Positions 16,940 through 25,081 of a stretch of DNA of 64,000 nucleotides are shown in pieces. The notes under the pieces are model-generated. The model did no database searches. It was not told the DNA's origin and saw only the letters and a list, made by a program, of their open reading frames with translations. How positions within the stretch are numbered: the stretch's first letter is position 1; each line of letters begins with the position of its first letter. This stretch comes from Actinomycetota bacterium (GTDB lineage Bacteria > Actinomycetota > Thermoleophilia > Solirubrobacterales > 70-9), in the NCBI GenBank assembly GCA_018268675.1, contig JAFDWB010000070.1, positions 1-64,000 on the forward strand. The letters run 5' to 3'. The position numbers and the translations under genes were made by a program.

Positions 16940-18184
16940 GTGCTCGCCGTCGTCCTGGCGATCGAACGGTTCCCGCGCGGGATCGCCGTGCTCGTCTGCC
17001 TCTGCCTGGCGTTGGTCGCGGCCTGGCGGGCGCTGCGCACCGAGGGCGTGCGCCGGCTGCTCGCCGCGGGCCTCGCCGCGGTGGCGGTGACGGCGGCGGT
17101 CCTCCTGCTGGTCCTGCTCGGCGGGATCCTGCTCGACCTCGTGGTGCTCGTCGCCTTCGCGGCCGCAGTCGGCCTCGCGCGGACGGCCTTCGCGATCCAC
17201 GTCGACCTGCAGCCCGCCCCCGCGCCGCGGCGCGCGGTCCTCTTTTTCAACCCGCGCTCGGGCGGCGGCAAGTCGACCCGGTTCCACCTCGCCGAGGAGG
17301 CGCGGAAGCGCGGCATCGAGCCGGTCGAACTGGGGCCGGGGCAGGACCTGCGCGAGCTGGTCGAGGCCGCGGTCGCGGGCGGCGCCGACGCGCTGGCGAT
17401 GGCCGGCGGCGACGGGTCCCAGGCGATCGTCGCCGAACTGGCGGCCGCGCACGGGCTTCCGTACGCGTGCATCCCGGCCGGGACCCGCAACCACTTCGCC
17501 CTCGACCTCGGGGTCGATCGCGAGGACGTGGTCGGCGCCCTCGACGCCTTCGTCGAGGGGGGCGAGCGGCGGGTCGACCTGGCCGAGGTGAACGGGCGCG
17601 TCTTCGTCAACAACGTCTCGATCGGCCTCTACGCGGACGCGGTCCAGCAGTCCGGCTACCGCGACGCGAAGATCCGCACGCTGCTGGCGACGGCCCCGAC
17701 CGAGATGGGATCCGGCGGCGCCGGGACCAACGTGCGCTGGCGCGGCCCCGACGGGGAGGAGGAGGGCGGGACGCTCGCCCTGCTGGTCTCCAACAATGCC
17801 TACCGGCTGGGGCCGGGCATCGGCTCGGGGACCCGCCCGCGCCTCGACGAGGGTGTGCTCGGCCTCGCCAGCGCCGCGGCCGGGAGCGGTCCCGCGGGCG
17901 GGATGGGGTTGCGGCAGTGGCGGGCGCGCAGCTTCACCGTCGAGGCCGCGGGGCCGGTGCCGGCCGGGGTGGATGGCGAGGCGATGACGCTGGCGCCGCC
18001 GGTCCGGTTCGCCTCGCGGCCCGCGGCACTGACCGTGCGGATCGCGGTCGGCCATCCCGGCGCCTCGCCGTCGACCGCGGTGCCCGAGCATCTGGGGCGC
18101 GCGGTCGTCAAGCTCTTCCGCATCGCGATCGGCGGCGATCCCGCCGCGGTCGGCGAGGTCGACAACACGAGCGAAAGGAGTTGA
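16940..18184 (+). CDS. Diacylglycerol/sphingosine kinase-like lipid kinase with N-terminal membrane helices
   Basis: Predicted lipid kinase. Two or three N-terminal hydrophobic helices are followed by the DagK catalytic domain: AVLFFNPRSGGGKSTRF, the nucleotide motif MAGGDGSQAIVAELA, IPAGTRNHFALDLG and NNVSIGLYAD. About 414 residues from GTG 16940. A very strong ribosome-site sequence (GGGGGGAGGA, 16875-16884) lies upstream but an in-frame TAG (16886-16888) and no ATG/GTG/TTG at normal spacing follow it, so the true start is uncertain. The gene ends 1 base before the amphi-Trp gene and is followed by a PAP2 phosphatase. Confidence 0.85.
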   Translation: MLAVVLAIERFPRGIAVLVCLCLALVAAWRALRTEGVRRLLAAGLAAVAVTAAVLLLVLLGGILLDLVVLVAFAAAVGLARTAFAIHVDLQPAPAPRRAVLFFNPRSGGGKSTRFHLAEEARKRGIEPVELGPGQDLRELVEAAVAGGADALAMAGGDGSQAIVAELAAAHGLPYACIPAGTRNHFALDLGVDREDVVGALDAFVEGGERRVDLAEVNGRVFVNNVSIGLYADAVQQSGYRDAKIRTLLATAPTEMGSGGAGTNVRWRGPDGEEEGGTLALLVSNNAYRLGPGIGSGTRPRLDEGVLGLASAAAGSGPAGGMGLRQWRARSFTVEAAGPVPAGVDGEAMTLAPPVRFASRPAALTVRIAVGHPGASPSTAVPEHLGRAVVKLFRIAIGGDPAAVGEVDNTSERS

Positions 18185-18185
18185 G

Positions 18186-18407
18186 ATGGACAGCTTCGAG
18201 GTCGAGAACCGCGAGACCATCAGCCGCGACGAGGCGGCGACGCGCCTGCGCCGCATCGCCACCCTGCTGTCGGGGGACGAGGAAGAGGTCGAGTTCGAGC
18301 GCGGTGGGATGAAGTTCAAGGTCTCGGTCCCCGACCAGGTGCAGTGGAAGGTGGAGCTGGAGCTGGACGACGAGGAGAGCGAGCTCGAGATCGAGCTGAA
18401 GTGGTGA
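18186..18407 (+). CDS. Amphi-Trp domain protein
   Basis: A 73-residue acidic protein made entirely of one amphi-Trp domain: the N-terminal helix TISRDEAATRLRRIATLL, a central GGMKFKVSVPDQVQWKVELEL strand region and a terminal IELKW. Ligand and role are not established. ATG 18186 follows AAAGGAG at a good distance. It is sandwiched between the lipid kinase (1-base gap) and the PAP2 gene (4-base GTGA overlap), so translation is coupled. Confidence 0.88.
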   Translation: MDSFEVENRETISRDEAATRLRRIATLLSGDEEEVEFERGGMKFKVSVPDQVQWKVELELDDEESELEIELKW

Positions 18408-18961
18408 GCGGCGCGGCGGGCTGGGTCGAGGAGGTCGAGCGCCTCGACCTCGCCTGCTACGCGGCCGTCGCCTCGACCCCGACGCCGCGGCTGGACGCGG
18501 CGATGGCGCGGCTCTCCGAGGCCGCCGATTACTCGCGCCTCTCGCTCGCCGCGGCGGCGGGGCTCGCGGTCCTCGGCGGCCGGTCGGGTCGGCGCGCCGC
18601 CTTCTCCGGCCTCGCCTCGGTGGCCGTCACCGCCGCCGTCGTCAACGTCGCGGTGAAGCCGCTGGCGTGCCGCCGCCGCCCCGACCGCCTCGCCCACGAG
18701 GTGCCCGTCGACCGCCACGTCCCGATGCCCTCGTCACGCTCCTTCCCCTCTGGGCACTCCGCCGCGGCCTTCGCCTTCGCGGGCGGCGCGGGCAGCGTCC
18801 TCCCGGCCGCCTCGATCCCGCTCCACGCCCTTGCCACCCTGGTCGCCTACTCGCGCGTCCACACCGGCGTCCACTACCCCCTCGACGCGATCGTCGGCTC
18901 GGTCCTCGGCTCCGCCCTCAGCCAGGTGACGACGCACCTGCTCGGGCCGGGGGCGGGCTGA
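18404..18961 (+). CDS. PAP2-family membrane phosphatase
   Basis: 185 residues with several helices and the three phosphatase motifs: KPLACRRRPDR, PSSRSFPSGHSAA and SRVHTGVHYPLDAIVG. It likely dephosphorylates lipid phosphates such as phosphatidate or undecaprenyl pyrophosphate. GTG 18404 overlaps the amphi-Trp stop. Pairing of a lipid kinase and a lipid phosphatase in one operon suggests a phosphorylation/dephosphorylation cycle of a membrane lipid. Its 3' end overlaps the convergent aquaporin gene by 44 bases. Confidence 0.9.
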   Translation: MSGAAGWVEEVERLDLACYAAVASTPTPRLDAAMARLSEAADYSRLSLAAAAGLAVLGGRSGRRAAFSGLASVAVTAAVVNVAVKPLACRRRPDRLAHEVPVDRHVPMPSSRSFPSGHSAAAFAFAGGAGSVLPAASIPLHALATLVAYSRVHTGVHYPLDAIVGSVLGSALSQVTTHLLGPGAG

Positions 18962-19667
18962 GCTCCCGCTCGAGCGTCGCCGGTCGGCCCGGGTACAGGA
19001 CGACGATCAGGCCGAGCGCGACGATGGCGCCGGCGAGCTGGGCCAGGGCGAAGGCCGGGACCGAGGCGGGCGCGATCCCGGCGAAGGTGTCGGAGAGCAT
19101 CCGGCCGACGTCGATCGCCGGGTTGGCGAAGCTCGTGGAGCTGGTGAAGAAGTAGGCGGCGCCGATGTAGGCGCCGACCGCGGCCGGTGCCAGGTGGCCG
19201 CGGCCGGTGCGGGCGAGGGCGAAGATCAGGAAGATGAGGCCGAGGGTGGCGATCACCTCGGCGAGCAGGTGGGGGCCGGAGGCGCGGTGGTGGGTGGAGA
19301 TCGACACCGCGGCGAGGCCAAACATCGCGTTCGCGGCGATCGCGCCGGCGACGCAGCCGGCCACCTGGGCGGGGAGGTAGGCGAGCAGGTCGCGTCGGTG
19401 GCGGCCGCCGAGGGCGACGTCGACCAGTGAGACGACCGGGTTGAAGTGGGCGCCGGAGATCGGGCCGAACATGAGGATGAAGGTGGCGAGGCCGGCCGCG
19501 GTCGCCGCCGCGTTCTCGAGGAGCTCAAGGCCGAGATCGCCGGGGGAGAGGTTCGCGGCGGCGATCCCGGAGCCGATCACGGTCGCCGCCAGGAAGGCTG
19601 AGCCGAGGAACTCGGCGAGGACGCGGCGGGGAAGGGGGGCCTCGATCACGGGCGCCAGCCTACGCAT
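18918..19667 (-). CDS. Aquaporin/MIP channel, probably an arsenite channel (AqpS-like)
   Basis: About 249 residues with six helices and two pore loops. The NPA boxes read SGAHFNPVVSL (NPV) and TSFANPAID (NPA). Divergent from an arsR-arsC pair, it probably provides downhill arsenite export, as described for rhizobial AqpS that works with ArsC. ATG 19667 is selected because GGGAG lies 6 bases upstream; the earlier ATG 19673 abuts the ribosome site and TTG 19685 precedes it. No ArsB or ACR3 pump is present in the window. Confidence 0.85.
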   Translation of the reverse strand: MRRLAPVIEAPLPRRVLAEFLGSAFLAATVIGSGIAAANLSPGDLGLELLENAAATAAGLATFILMFGPISGAHFNPVVSLVDVALGGRHRRDLLAYLPAQVAGCVAGAIAANAMFGLAAVSISTHHRASGPHLLAEVIATLGLIFLIFALARTGRGHLAPAAVGAYIGAAYFFTSSTSFANPAIDVGRMLSDTFAGIAPASVPAFALAQLAGAIVALGLIVVLYPGRPATLERELSPPPARAGASSPG

Positions 19668-19702
19668 TGACATCTCCCAATTCAATAGATATATGTAGAT
19701 AG
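19668..19702. promoter_or_regulatory. Divergent aquaporin/arsR control region
   Basis: Only 35 bases separate the two starts. The stretch includes the AT-rich run ATAGATATATGTAGATAG (19685-19702), unusual in this GC-rich window. It is the natural place for an ArsR operator controlling both directions. No exact half-site consensus can be defined from one copy. Confidence 0.55.
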
Positions 19703-20056
19703 ATGGCCGTCGATCTGGAGCTCGCGCCGAAGACCAAGCGCCCGCCCGGCGAGCCGTGCTGCGAGCCGGTCGTCTACCCCGACGTCGAGCGCGACCGGGC
19801 CGAGCGGATGGCGGCGATCGCCAAGTCGCTGGGCGACCCGGTTCGCCTGCAGCTGGTCGACGTGCTGCGCAGGCACGCGGGCAAGGTCTGCGTCTGCGAG
19901 CTGGTGCCGCTCTTCGACCTCTCCCAGCCGACCGTGTCCCACCACCTCAAGGTGCTCCGCGAGGCGGGGATCGTCGGCTCCGAGCGCCAGGGCCTCTGGG
20001 CCTACTACTACGTGATCCCCGACGCGCTCGAGGAGCTGGCGGGGTGGCTGGCCTGA
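19703..20056 (+). CDS. arsR: Arsenic-responsive ArsR repressor
   Basis: 117-residue winged-helix repressor. Core motifs are AIAKSLGDPVRLQLVDVL and DLSQPTVSHHLKVLREAGI. Candidate As(III) ligands are Cys19 and Cys20 near the N-terminus (GEPCCEPVV) and Cys63/Cys65 in VCVCELV. This resembles the N-terminal Cys-Cys plus helix cysteine site of Corynebacterium-type ArsR rather than the E. coli CxC-only site. Its stop overlaps the arsC start (ATGA). It likely represses both the aquaporin and arsC from the shared 35-base region. Confidence 0.9.
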   Translation: MAVDLELAPKTKRPPGEPCCEPVVYPDVERDRAERMAAIAKSLGDPVRLQLVDVLRRHAGKVCVCELVPLFDLSQPTVSHHLKVLREAGIVGSERQGLWAYYYVIPDALEELAGWLA

Positions 20057-20451
20057 TGGCCAACGCCCTCTTCGTCTGCCTCCACAACGCGGGCCGCTCG
20101 CAGATGAGCCAGGCGCTCTTCGAACGGGCCGCCGCGGGCCGCCACGGCGCCCGCTCGGCGGGGACCACCCCGGGCGAGCGGGTCCACCCCGAGGTCGTCA
20201 CGGCGATGCGGGAGGTCGGCATCGACCTCGCCGAGCGCATCCCGCGCGGGCTGACCGAGGACGACGCCCGCTGGGCCGACGTGGTGGTGACTATGGGCTG
20301 TGGCGACAAGTGCCCCTACATCCCCGGCCGGCGCTACGTCGACTGGGATCTCGCCGATCCCGCGGGCCGCCCGCTCGCGGAGGTCCGGGCGACGCGGGAG
20401 GAGATCGAGCGGCGCGTGCGCGCGCTGGTCGCCGAGCTCGACGCCGCCTGA
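20056..20451 (+). CDS. arsC: Arsenate reductase, low-molecular-weight phosphatase type
   Basis: 131-residue cytosolic enzyme reducing arsenate to arsenite. The P-loop is CLHNAGRSQ (Cys8 to Arg14). A redox pair Cys82/Cys86 lies in GCGDKCPYIPG, and the general acid Asp is in DWDLADP. The cysteine pattern fits the thioredoxin- or mycothiol-coupled LMW-PTP class of actinobacteria. Translation is coupled to arsR, and the product arsenite could leave through the divergent aquaporin. Confidence 0.92.
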   Translation: MANALFVCLHNAGRSQMSQALFERAAAGRHGARSAGTTPGERVHPEVVTAMREVGIDLAERIPRGLTEDDARWADVVVTMGCGDKCPYIPGRRYVDWDLADPAGRPLAEVRATREEIERRVRALVAELDAA

Positions 20452-20465
20452 GCCGGCGTCGGCGC

Positions 20466-21440
20466 TCAGTTGGGGCTCAGGCTTCCGCCGACGGCGCGGC
20501 CCGCGGCGCGCTGTGCGGACTCGGTTGAGGCCTCGAGTACCTGGGCGAGGCCCATCGCCGCCGCGCCCGCGGGGTCGAGGCGGGATTCGCCGACGACGGC
20601 GAAGCAGGGGACGCCGCGGGCGCGGGCGCGCTCGGCGACGGTGCCGACCACCTTGCCGGCCATCGACTGCTCGTCGAGGCGGCCCTCGCCGGTGACGACC
20701 AGGGTCGCCTCGTCGAGCAGGCGGTCGAAGCCGAGGAAGTCGAGGACGAAGTCCGCGCCGGAGACGAGCGCGGCGCCGCGCGTCGCCCAGAGGCCGCCCG
20801 AGAGGCCACCGGCGCAGCCGGTCATCGGTACGCCGCGGGGATCGCGGGGGAGGGTGGAGGCGAGGCGGTCGAGGCGCTCGGCCAGGCGCGCGACCACGGC
20901 CGGGTCGGCGCCCTTCTGCGGGCCGAAGACGGCGGCGGCCTCCTCCCACGGGGTCTCGACGTCGCAGAGCACGGTGAGGGGTGGCAGCTCGACGCCGGCC
21001 AGCGCCTCGATCGCCCCCGCACCGCCGTCGGTGGTGGCCGAGCCGCCGACCGACACCAGGATCCGCTCGACCCCCGCCGCGGCGGCGGCCGCGATCAGCT
21101 CGCCGGTGCCCCGGGTGCTCGCGCGCCAGGCGTCGCGGCGCTCCGCCGGGACCAACACGAGGCCGCTCGCCTGCGCCATCTCGACCACCCCGACCCGGCC
21201 GCCGTCGAGGACGCCGTAGGCCCCCTCGACCGGTTCGCCCAGCGGCCCCCCCACCGTCGCCACGCGCCGCTCCCCGCCGCGGTCGAGCAGCGCCTCGAGC
21301 GTCCCTTCGCCGCCGTCCGCGAGCGGCAGCTCGACCGCCTCGAGCCCCGCGTCCCGCAGCCCCGCGCCGACCGCCGCCGCCACCTCGCGCGCGCTGAAGG
21401 TCCCCTTGAAGCCGTCCGGACAGACGATCGCCGTTGCCAT
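20466..21440 (-). CDS. glxK: Glycerate kinase, GlxK type
   Basis: About 324 residues, family 1 glycerate kinase converting glycerate to phosphoglycerate with ATP. Signature stretches are CPDGFKGTFSAREVAAAV, PLADGGEGTLEAL, VSVGGSATTDGGAGA, GAALVSGADFVLD and VVTGEGRLDEQSMAGKV. ATG 21440 is preferred; ATG 21449 and a longer extension are possible. It is divergent from the flavin monooxygenase operon, with the palindromic operator about 50 bases upstream of its start. Confidence 0.92.
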   Translation of the reverse strand: MATAIVCPDGFKGTFSAREVAAAVGAGLRDAGLEAVELPLADGGEGTLEALLDRGGERRVATVGGPLGEPVEGAYGVLDGGRVGVVEMAQASGLVLVPAERRDAWRASTRGTGELIAAAAAAGVERILVSVGGSATTDGGAGAIEALAGVELPPLTVLCDVETPWEEAAAVFGPQKGADPAVVARLAERLDRLASTLPRDPRGVPMTGCAGGLSGGLWATRGAALVSGADFVLDFLGFDRLLDEATLVVTGEGRLDEQSMAGKVVGTVAERARARGVPCFAVVGESRLDPAGAAAMGLAQVLEASTESAQRAAGRAVGGSLSPN

Positions 21441-21487
21441 GGTGGTCATTCTCGCGGTGGGAGGGTCGGGCTGCGCGCCCGGCAATA

Positions 21488-21519
21488 ACATGCATGCGCA
21501 CGCATGTATCTGCTAGGAT
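21488..21519 (+). promoter_or_regulatory. Promoter with palindromic operator for the LLM-MarR-FMN reductase operon
   Basis: Half-sites ACATGCATGC (21488-21497) and GCACGCATGT (21498-21507) form a 20-base palindrome with one mismatched pair. An extended -10-like TGCTAGGAT (21511-21519) begins 4 bases later, so a repressor bound here would cover the -35 region. The MarR gene at 22750 in the same operon is the likely binder. Confidence 0.65.
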
Positions 21520-21559
21520 CGATCCAACACAGAGAACGAGGAAGTGAGGCGAGGTCGAG

Positions 21560-22750
21560 ATGCAGTTCGGAATCTTTTCGGTCAGCGATGTGAGCAAGAA
21601 CCCGGTCACCGGTGAGACGCCGAGTGAGGCGGAGCGGATCCGGGCGAGCGTCCAGATCGCCAAGCGGGCCGACGAAGTCGGGCTCGACGTGTTCGCGATC
21701 GGGGAGCACCACAACCCGCCGTTCTTCTCGTCGTCGCCGACGACGCTGCTGGCGGCGATCGCGATGCAGACGGAGCGGATCATCCTCAGCACCTCGGTGA
21801 CGCTGATCACGACGAACGACCCGGTGAAGATCGCCGAGGACTACGCGATGCTCCAGCACCTCGCCGGCGGGCGGGTCGATCTGATGCTCGGGCGGGGGAA
21901 CACCGGCCCCGTCTACCCGTGGTTCGGCAAGGACATCCGCGAGGGGCTGCCGCTGGCGCTCGAGCACTACAACCTGCTCCACCGCCTCTGGCGCGAGGAC
22001 GTGGTCGACTGGGAGGGCCACTACCGCACGCCGCTGCAGGGCTTCACCGCGATCCCACGGCCGCTCGACGACGTGCCCCCCTTCGTCTGGCACGGCGCGA
22101 TCCGCACCCCCGAGATCGCCGAGCAGGCCGCCTACTACGGCAACGGCTACTTCGCCAACAACATCCTGGCCCCGAACTTCCATTTCAAGCCGCTGGTCAA
22201 CCTGTACCGGGAACGGTTCGCCCACTACGGGCACGGCACGCCGGAGCAGGCGATCGTCGGGCTCGGCGGCCAGGCGTTCGTCGCCAAGACCTCGCAGGAG
22301 GCGGTGGCGACCTTCCGCCCCTACTTCGAGGGCTCGCCGATCTACGGCACCAGCTACTCGCTCGAGGACTTCCGCCGGAGCACGCCGCTCAGCGTCGGCA
22401 GCCCGCAGGAGGTGATCGAGAAGACGCTGACCTTCCAGGAAGGCTTCGGCGACTACCAGCGCCAGCTGTGGGTGGTGGACGCGATGGGTCTGCCGCTGGA
22501 GATGGCGCTCGAGCAGGTCGAGCTGCTGGGGACCGAGGTGGTGCCGGTGCTGCGGCGCGAGATGGAGTCGCGGCGCTCGCCCGAGACCGTCGAGGCGCCC
22601 ACCCATGCGAGCCTCCTCGCGGCCAAGTACGGCGACGCGCCGCCTCGGCAGCCGACGCCGAACGCCAACCGCGGCGACAACCTCACCGGCGCCTCGCCCT
22701 ACCAGGACACCGATCCCGAGCTGGCCGCCGCCTACCCGGAGCTGGTCTGA
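21560..22750 (+). CDS. LLM-class flavin-dependent monooxygenase, CE1758 family
   Basis: 396-residue luciferase-like TIM-barrel oxidoreductase that uses reduced flavin. Typical stretches are RADEVGLDVFAIGEHHNPPF, TSVTLITTNDPVKIAEDYAMLQHLAGGRVDLMLGRGN and YYGNGYFANNILAPN. Its downstream partner is an NAD(P)H:FMN reductase of the CE1759 type, and the two families are known to occur as a pair. Substrate is unknown. ATG 21560 follows GAGGAAGTGAGGCGAGG. The stop overlaps the MarR start by 1 base. Confidence 0.9.
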   Translation: MQFGIFSVSDVSKNPVTGETPSEAERIRASVQIAKRADEVGLDVFAIGEHHNPPFFSSSPTTLLAAIAMQTERIILSTSVTLITTNDPVKIAEDYAMLQHLAGGRVDLMLGRGNTGPVYPWFGKDIREGLPLALEHYNLLHRLWREDVVDWEGHYRTPLQGFTAIPRPLDDVPPFVWHGAIRTPEIAEQAAYYGNGYFANNILAPNFHFKPLVNLYRERFAHYGHGTPEQAIVGLGGQAFVAKTSQEAVATFRPYFEGSPIYGTSYSLEDFRRSTPLSVGSPQEVIEKTLTFQEGFGDYQRQLWVVDAMGLPLEMALEQVELLGTEVVPVLRREMESRRSPETVEAPTHASLLAAKYGDAPPRQPTPNANRGDNLTGASPYQDTDPELAAAYPELV

Positions 22751-23190
22751 TGGCGAGCCGCACCAGGCTCGCCAACGAAGCCTGGGAGGCGCTCTTCCGC
22801 GCCCAGATGACGATCGCCGGCGAGTTCGAGCGGGGGGACGAGTGGGGCTCGTTGGCGCCGCGCGAGTACGGCGTGCTGTACGCGCTCTCGACCGCGCCCG
22901 GGCCGCTGCGGATCACCGAGCTCTGCGCCGACGTGCTCCTCAGCCAGCCCGGCATGTCGCGGCTGATCGCGCGGCTGGAGGGCAGGGGGCTGATCGAGCG
23001 GGTCGACGACCCCGCCGACGCCCGTGCCAGCCGGGTGCGGATGACCGCGGCCGGGGTGCGGACCCAGCGCCAGGTCGGCGCCGCCCACGGCCGCCACGTG
23101 GCGAAGATGATGACCCGCGGCCTCGACCGCGACGAGATGACCGAGCTGCGCGATCTCTGCCTCAAGCTGGTCGGGGGCGACGATGACTGA
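22750..23190 (+). CDS. MarR-family regulator
   Basis: 146 residues with the MarR dimerisation helices and winged helix: LAPREYGVLYALSTAPGPLR, the recognition helix SQPGMSRLIARLEGRGLI and the wing VDDPADARASRVRMT. It is nested between the monooxygenase (1-base overlap) and the FMN reductase (8-base overlap). It probably represses the operon through the palindrome at 21488-21507; the inducer is unknown. Confidence 0.92.
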   Translation: MASRTRLANEAWEALFRAQMTIAGEFERGDEWGSLAPREYGVLYALSTAPGPLRITELCADVLLSQPGMSRLIARLEGRGLIERVDDPADARASRVRMTAAGVRTQRQVGAAHGRHVAKMMTRGLDRDEMTELRDLCLKLVGGDDD

Positions 23191-23899
23191 GCCGCTCCGC
23201 CTCGTCCTGGTGAGCGCCGGGACCGGCAACCCGTCCTCGACCCGGATGCTCGGCGACCGGATCGCGCAGAAGGCGCTCGACCTCCTCGGCGAGGCCGACG
23301 CCCCGGCCACGGTGAACGCGATCGAGCTCGGTCCGCTGGCGGTGGACATCGCCCGGGCGACGGTCTCCGGCGTCCCGTCCGCGGACCTCCAGGCCGCATT
23401 CGAGCGGCTCGCCGCCGCCGACGGGGTGATCGCGGCGACCCCCGTCTACAAGGCGGGCCTCAGCGGCCTCTTCAAGTCCTTCGTCGACCTCCTCGACAAC
23501 GACCTCCTCCTCGCCCGGCCGATCCTCCTCGCGGCCACCGCCGGCAGCGCCCGCCACGCCCTCGTCGTCGACGAGCAGATGCGCCCGCTCTTCGCCTACA
23601 TGCGGGCCCTCGCCCTGCCGACCTCGGTCTTCGCCACCCCGGAGGACTGGGGCGCGACCGATCTGGGGGAGAGGATCGAGCGCGCCGCGATCGAGCTCGC
23701 GGTCCTGATGCGCTCCCGCGTCGGCCACGAGATCGCCGACCGCGCTTGGTCCGCCTACCAGCACGAGTTCGGCGGCAGCGCCGCCCGCGCCGAGCGCACC
23801 GCCGCCGACGTCGACTTCGATTCCCCCCTGATGCGCCTCGCCACCGGCGGCTCGGCCGGCGAATCGGCCGCCGCTCAGGACGGCTCCGGCTCGGCGTAG
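23183..23899 (+). CDS. NAD(P)H-dependent FMN reductase, CE1759 family
   Basis: 238-residue flavodoxin-fold reductase: LVLVSAGTGNPSSTRML at the phosphate loop, then DGVIAATPVYKAGLSGLFKSFVDLL. It would supply reduced FMN to the LLM monooxygenase encoded first in this operon. ATG 23183 overlaps the MarR stop. A roughly 60-residue low-complexity C-terminal tail rich in Ala, Ser and Gly extends beyond the core. Its 3' end overlaps the convergent gene at 23875 by 25 bases. Confidence 0.9.
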   Translation: MTEPLRLVLVSAGTGNPSSTRMLGDRIAQKALDLLGEADAPATVNAIELGPLAVDIARATVSGVPSADLQAAFERLAAADGVIAATPVYKAGLSGLFKSFVDLLDNDLLLARPILLAATAGSARHALVVDEQMRPLFAYMRALALPTSVFATPEDWGATDLGERIERAAIELAVLMRSRVGHEIADRAWSAYQHEFGGSAARAERTAADVDFDSPLMRLATGGSAGESAAAQDGSGSA

Positions 23900-24273
23900 C
23901 GCGCCACGGTGAAGGCGATCAGCATCGGCACGTGGAGCGCGTAGACGACGAGGGAGAGGGTGACGACGAGCAGCGGCCCGCCGGCGAGGCCGTTGCGCAG
24001 GAAGGCGTACTCGATCAGACCGGCGGTGATCGCGTAGGCGAGCAGGGCCCAGCGGCCGACCTGGAAGAAGCGCGCCCAGGCGAAGTCGTCGACTCGGGTC
24101 AGCGAGACGAGGTTGGCGGCGAGGAGGAGGGCCGAAAGGGCGAGCAGGACGATCGCCGGGGTCAACGGGACGGAGCGGGGGAGGTGGGCGGCGAGGTAGA
24201 TGCCGCCCGCGACGATCAGCGCCAGCGACGCCATCCCCACCTCGGTGACCGGCGGCATGCGGCGCTCTTCCAT
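23875..24273 (-). CDS. Small four-helix membrane protein
   Basis: 132 residues with four predicted membrane helices (around 14-30, 38-58, 73-92 and 100-124). No signature of a named family was recognised. ATG 24273 overlaps the stop of the upstream membrane gene (ATGA), so the two are translated together and may form one complex. Much of the DNA is also readable in other frames, but the hydrophobic periodicity supports this one. Confidence 0.65.
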   Translation of the reverse strand: MEERRMPPVTEVGMASLALIVAGGIYLAAHLPRSVPLTPAIVLLALSALLLAANLVSLTRVDDFAWARFFQVGRWALLAYAITAGLIEYAFLRNGLAGGPLLVVTLSLVVYALHVPMLIAFTVARYAEPEPS

Positions 24274-24896
24274 CAGCCGCTCGAGATCTTGGTCATGATC
24301 ACCAAGGTGGCGATCTGCAGGGCGCCGAGGATCCCCGCGGTGTAGATGAAGCGTCGCATCAGCCGTTCGATGATCGCCGGGTTCGGCCGCGGCTTCTTCA
24401 GCTCGAAGAGGACGGCGATGTTGGCCGGCTCGAGCAGGCCGAGCGCGATCACGGCCATGCAGCCGACCACGATGTAGCTGGCGACGATCCAGCCGTGGTT
24501 GTAATAGCTGCTGTCGACGGTGCCGAGCAGGTGCCCCAGCTGCCAGCCGGCGGCCAGGGTCGCGGTCACCACCGTGGGCATGATCAGGACCATCTTCGGC
24601 ATCAGCCTGGTGGTCAATTCGATCCGCGCCGGGACCGCGAGGCGGCCGAGGATCGGGCCCAGCACGAAGCCGAGGAAGAGGTCCACGATCGTCCACGCCG
24701 CCCCGAACGCCACGTGGAAGAACTCCAGCGGCCACAGTTCGTTGACCGCGATCGCGACCACCAGCCCGACGAAGACGACCGCCACCGGGATCAGGCCGAG
24801 CCGCGGCACGATCTCGAACTCGGGGATCGTGATCGCGCCGGGCGGTGGAGCCGCCGCCGACGCTCCCGAGGCGGGTGGTTCTGCCGTGGTGGCCAT
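24273..24896 (-). CDS. Membrane protein, DUF2269/CopD-like architecture
   Basis: 207 residues. A hydrophilic Pro/Ala-rich N-terminus (about 35 residues) is followed by five or so helices, with helix-borne histidines in WPLEFFHVAFGAAW and GWQLGHLLG. This layout recalls small uncharacterised CopD/DUF2269-like membrane proteins; the match is by general pattern only. ATG 24896 is preferred because the in-frame upstream extension is compositionally non-coding. Function unknown. Confidence 0.65.
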   Translation of the reverse strand: MATTAEPPASGASAAAPPPGAITIPEFEIVPRLGLIPVAVVFVGLVVAIAVNELWPLEFFHVAFGAAWTIVDLFLGFVLGPILGRLAVPARIELTTRLMPKMVLIMPTVVTATLAAGWQLGHLLGTVDSSYYNHGWIVASYIVVGCMAVIALGLLEPANIAVLFELKKPRPNPAIIERLMRRFIYTAGILGALQIATLVIMTKISSG

Positions 24897-25081
24897 GCAC
24901 GCGAGCCTACGCGCTTCGGGTGCGGCTGTGAACTGCTTCGGGCGGGGGAAGCTGTCGCCCGAAGCACAAGGGACGGGCCGGGTGTGTCGGGAGAGGGGGA
25001 AGGGTCGCGGGGGAGTCACGGGAGCGCCACGGGTCCGTCACCGAAGTGGCACCTCGCCGTCGTCGGGAGGGCACCATCCGT

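Noticed and set aside
16796-18718. 640-codon minus-strand frame across the lipid kinase and PAP2 genes
   Set aside because: Shadow frame with no motif; the plus-strand genes have full catalytic motifs and overlapping starts and stops.
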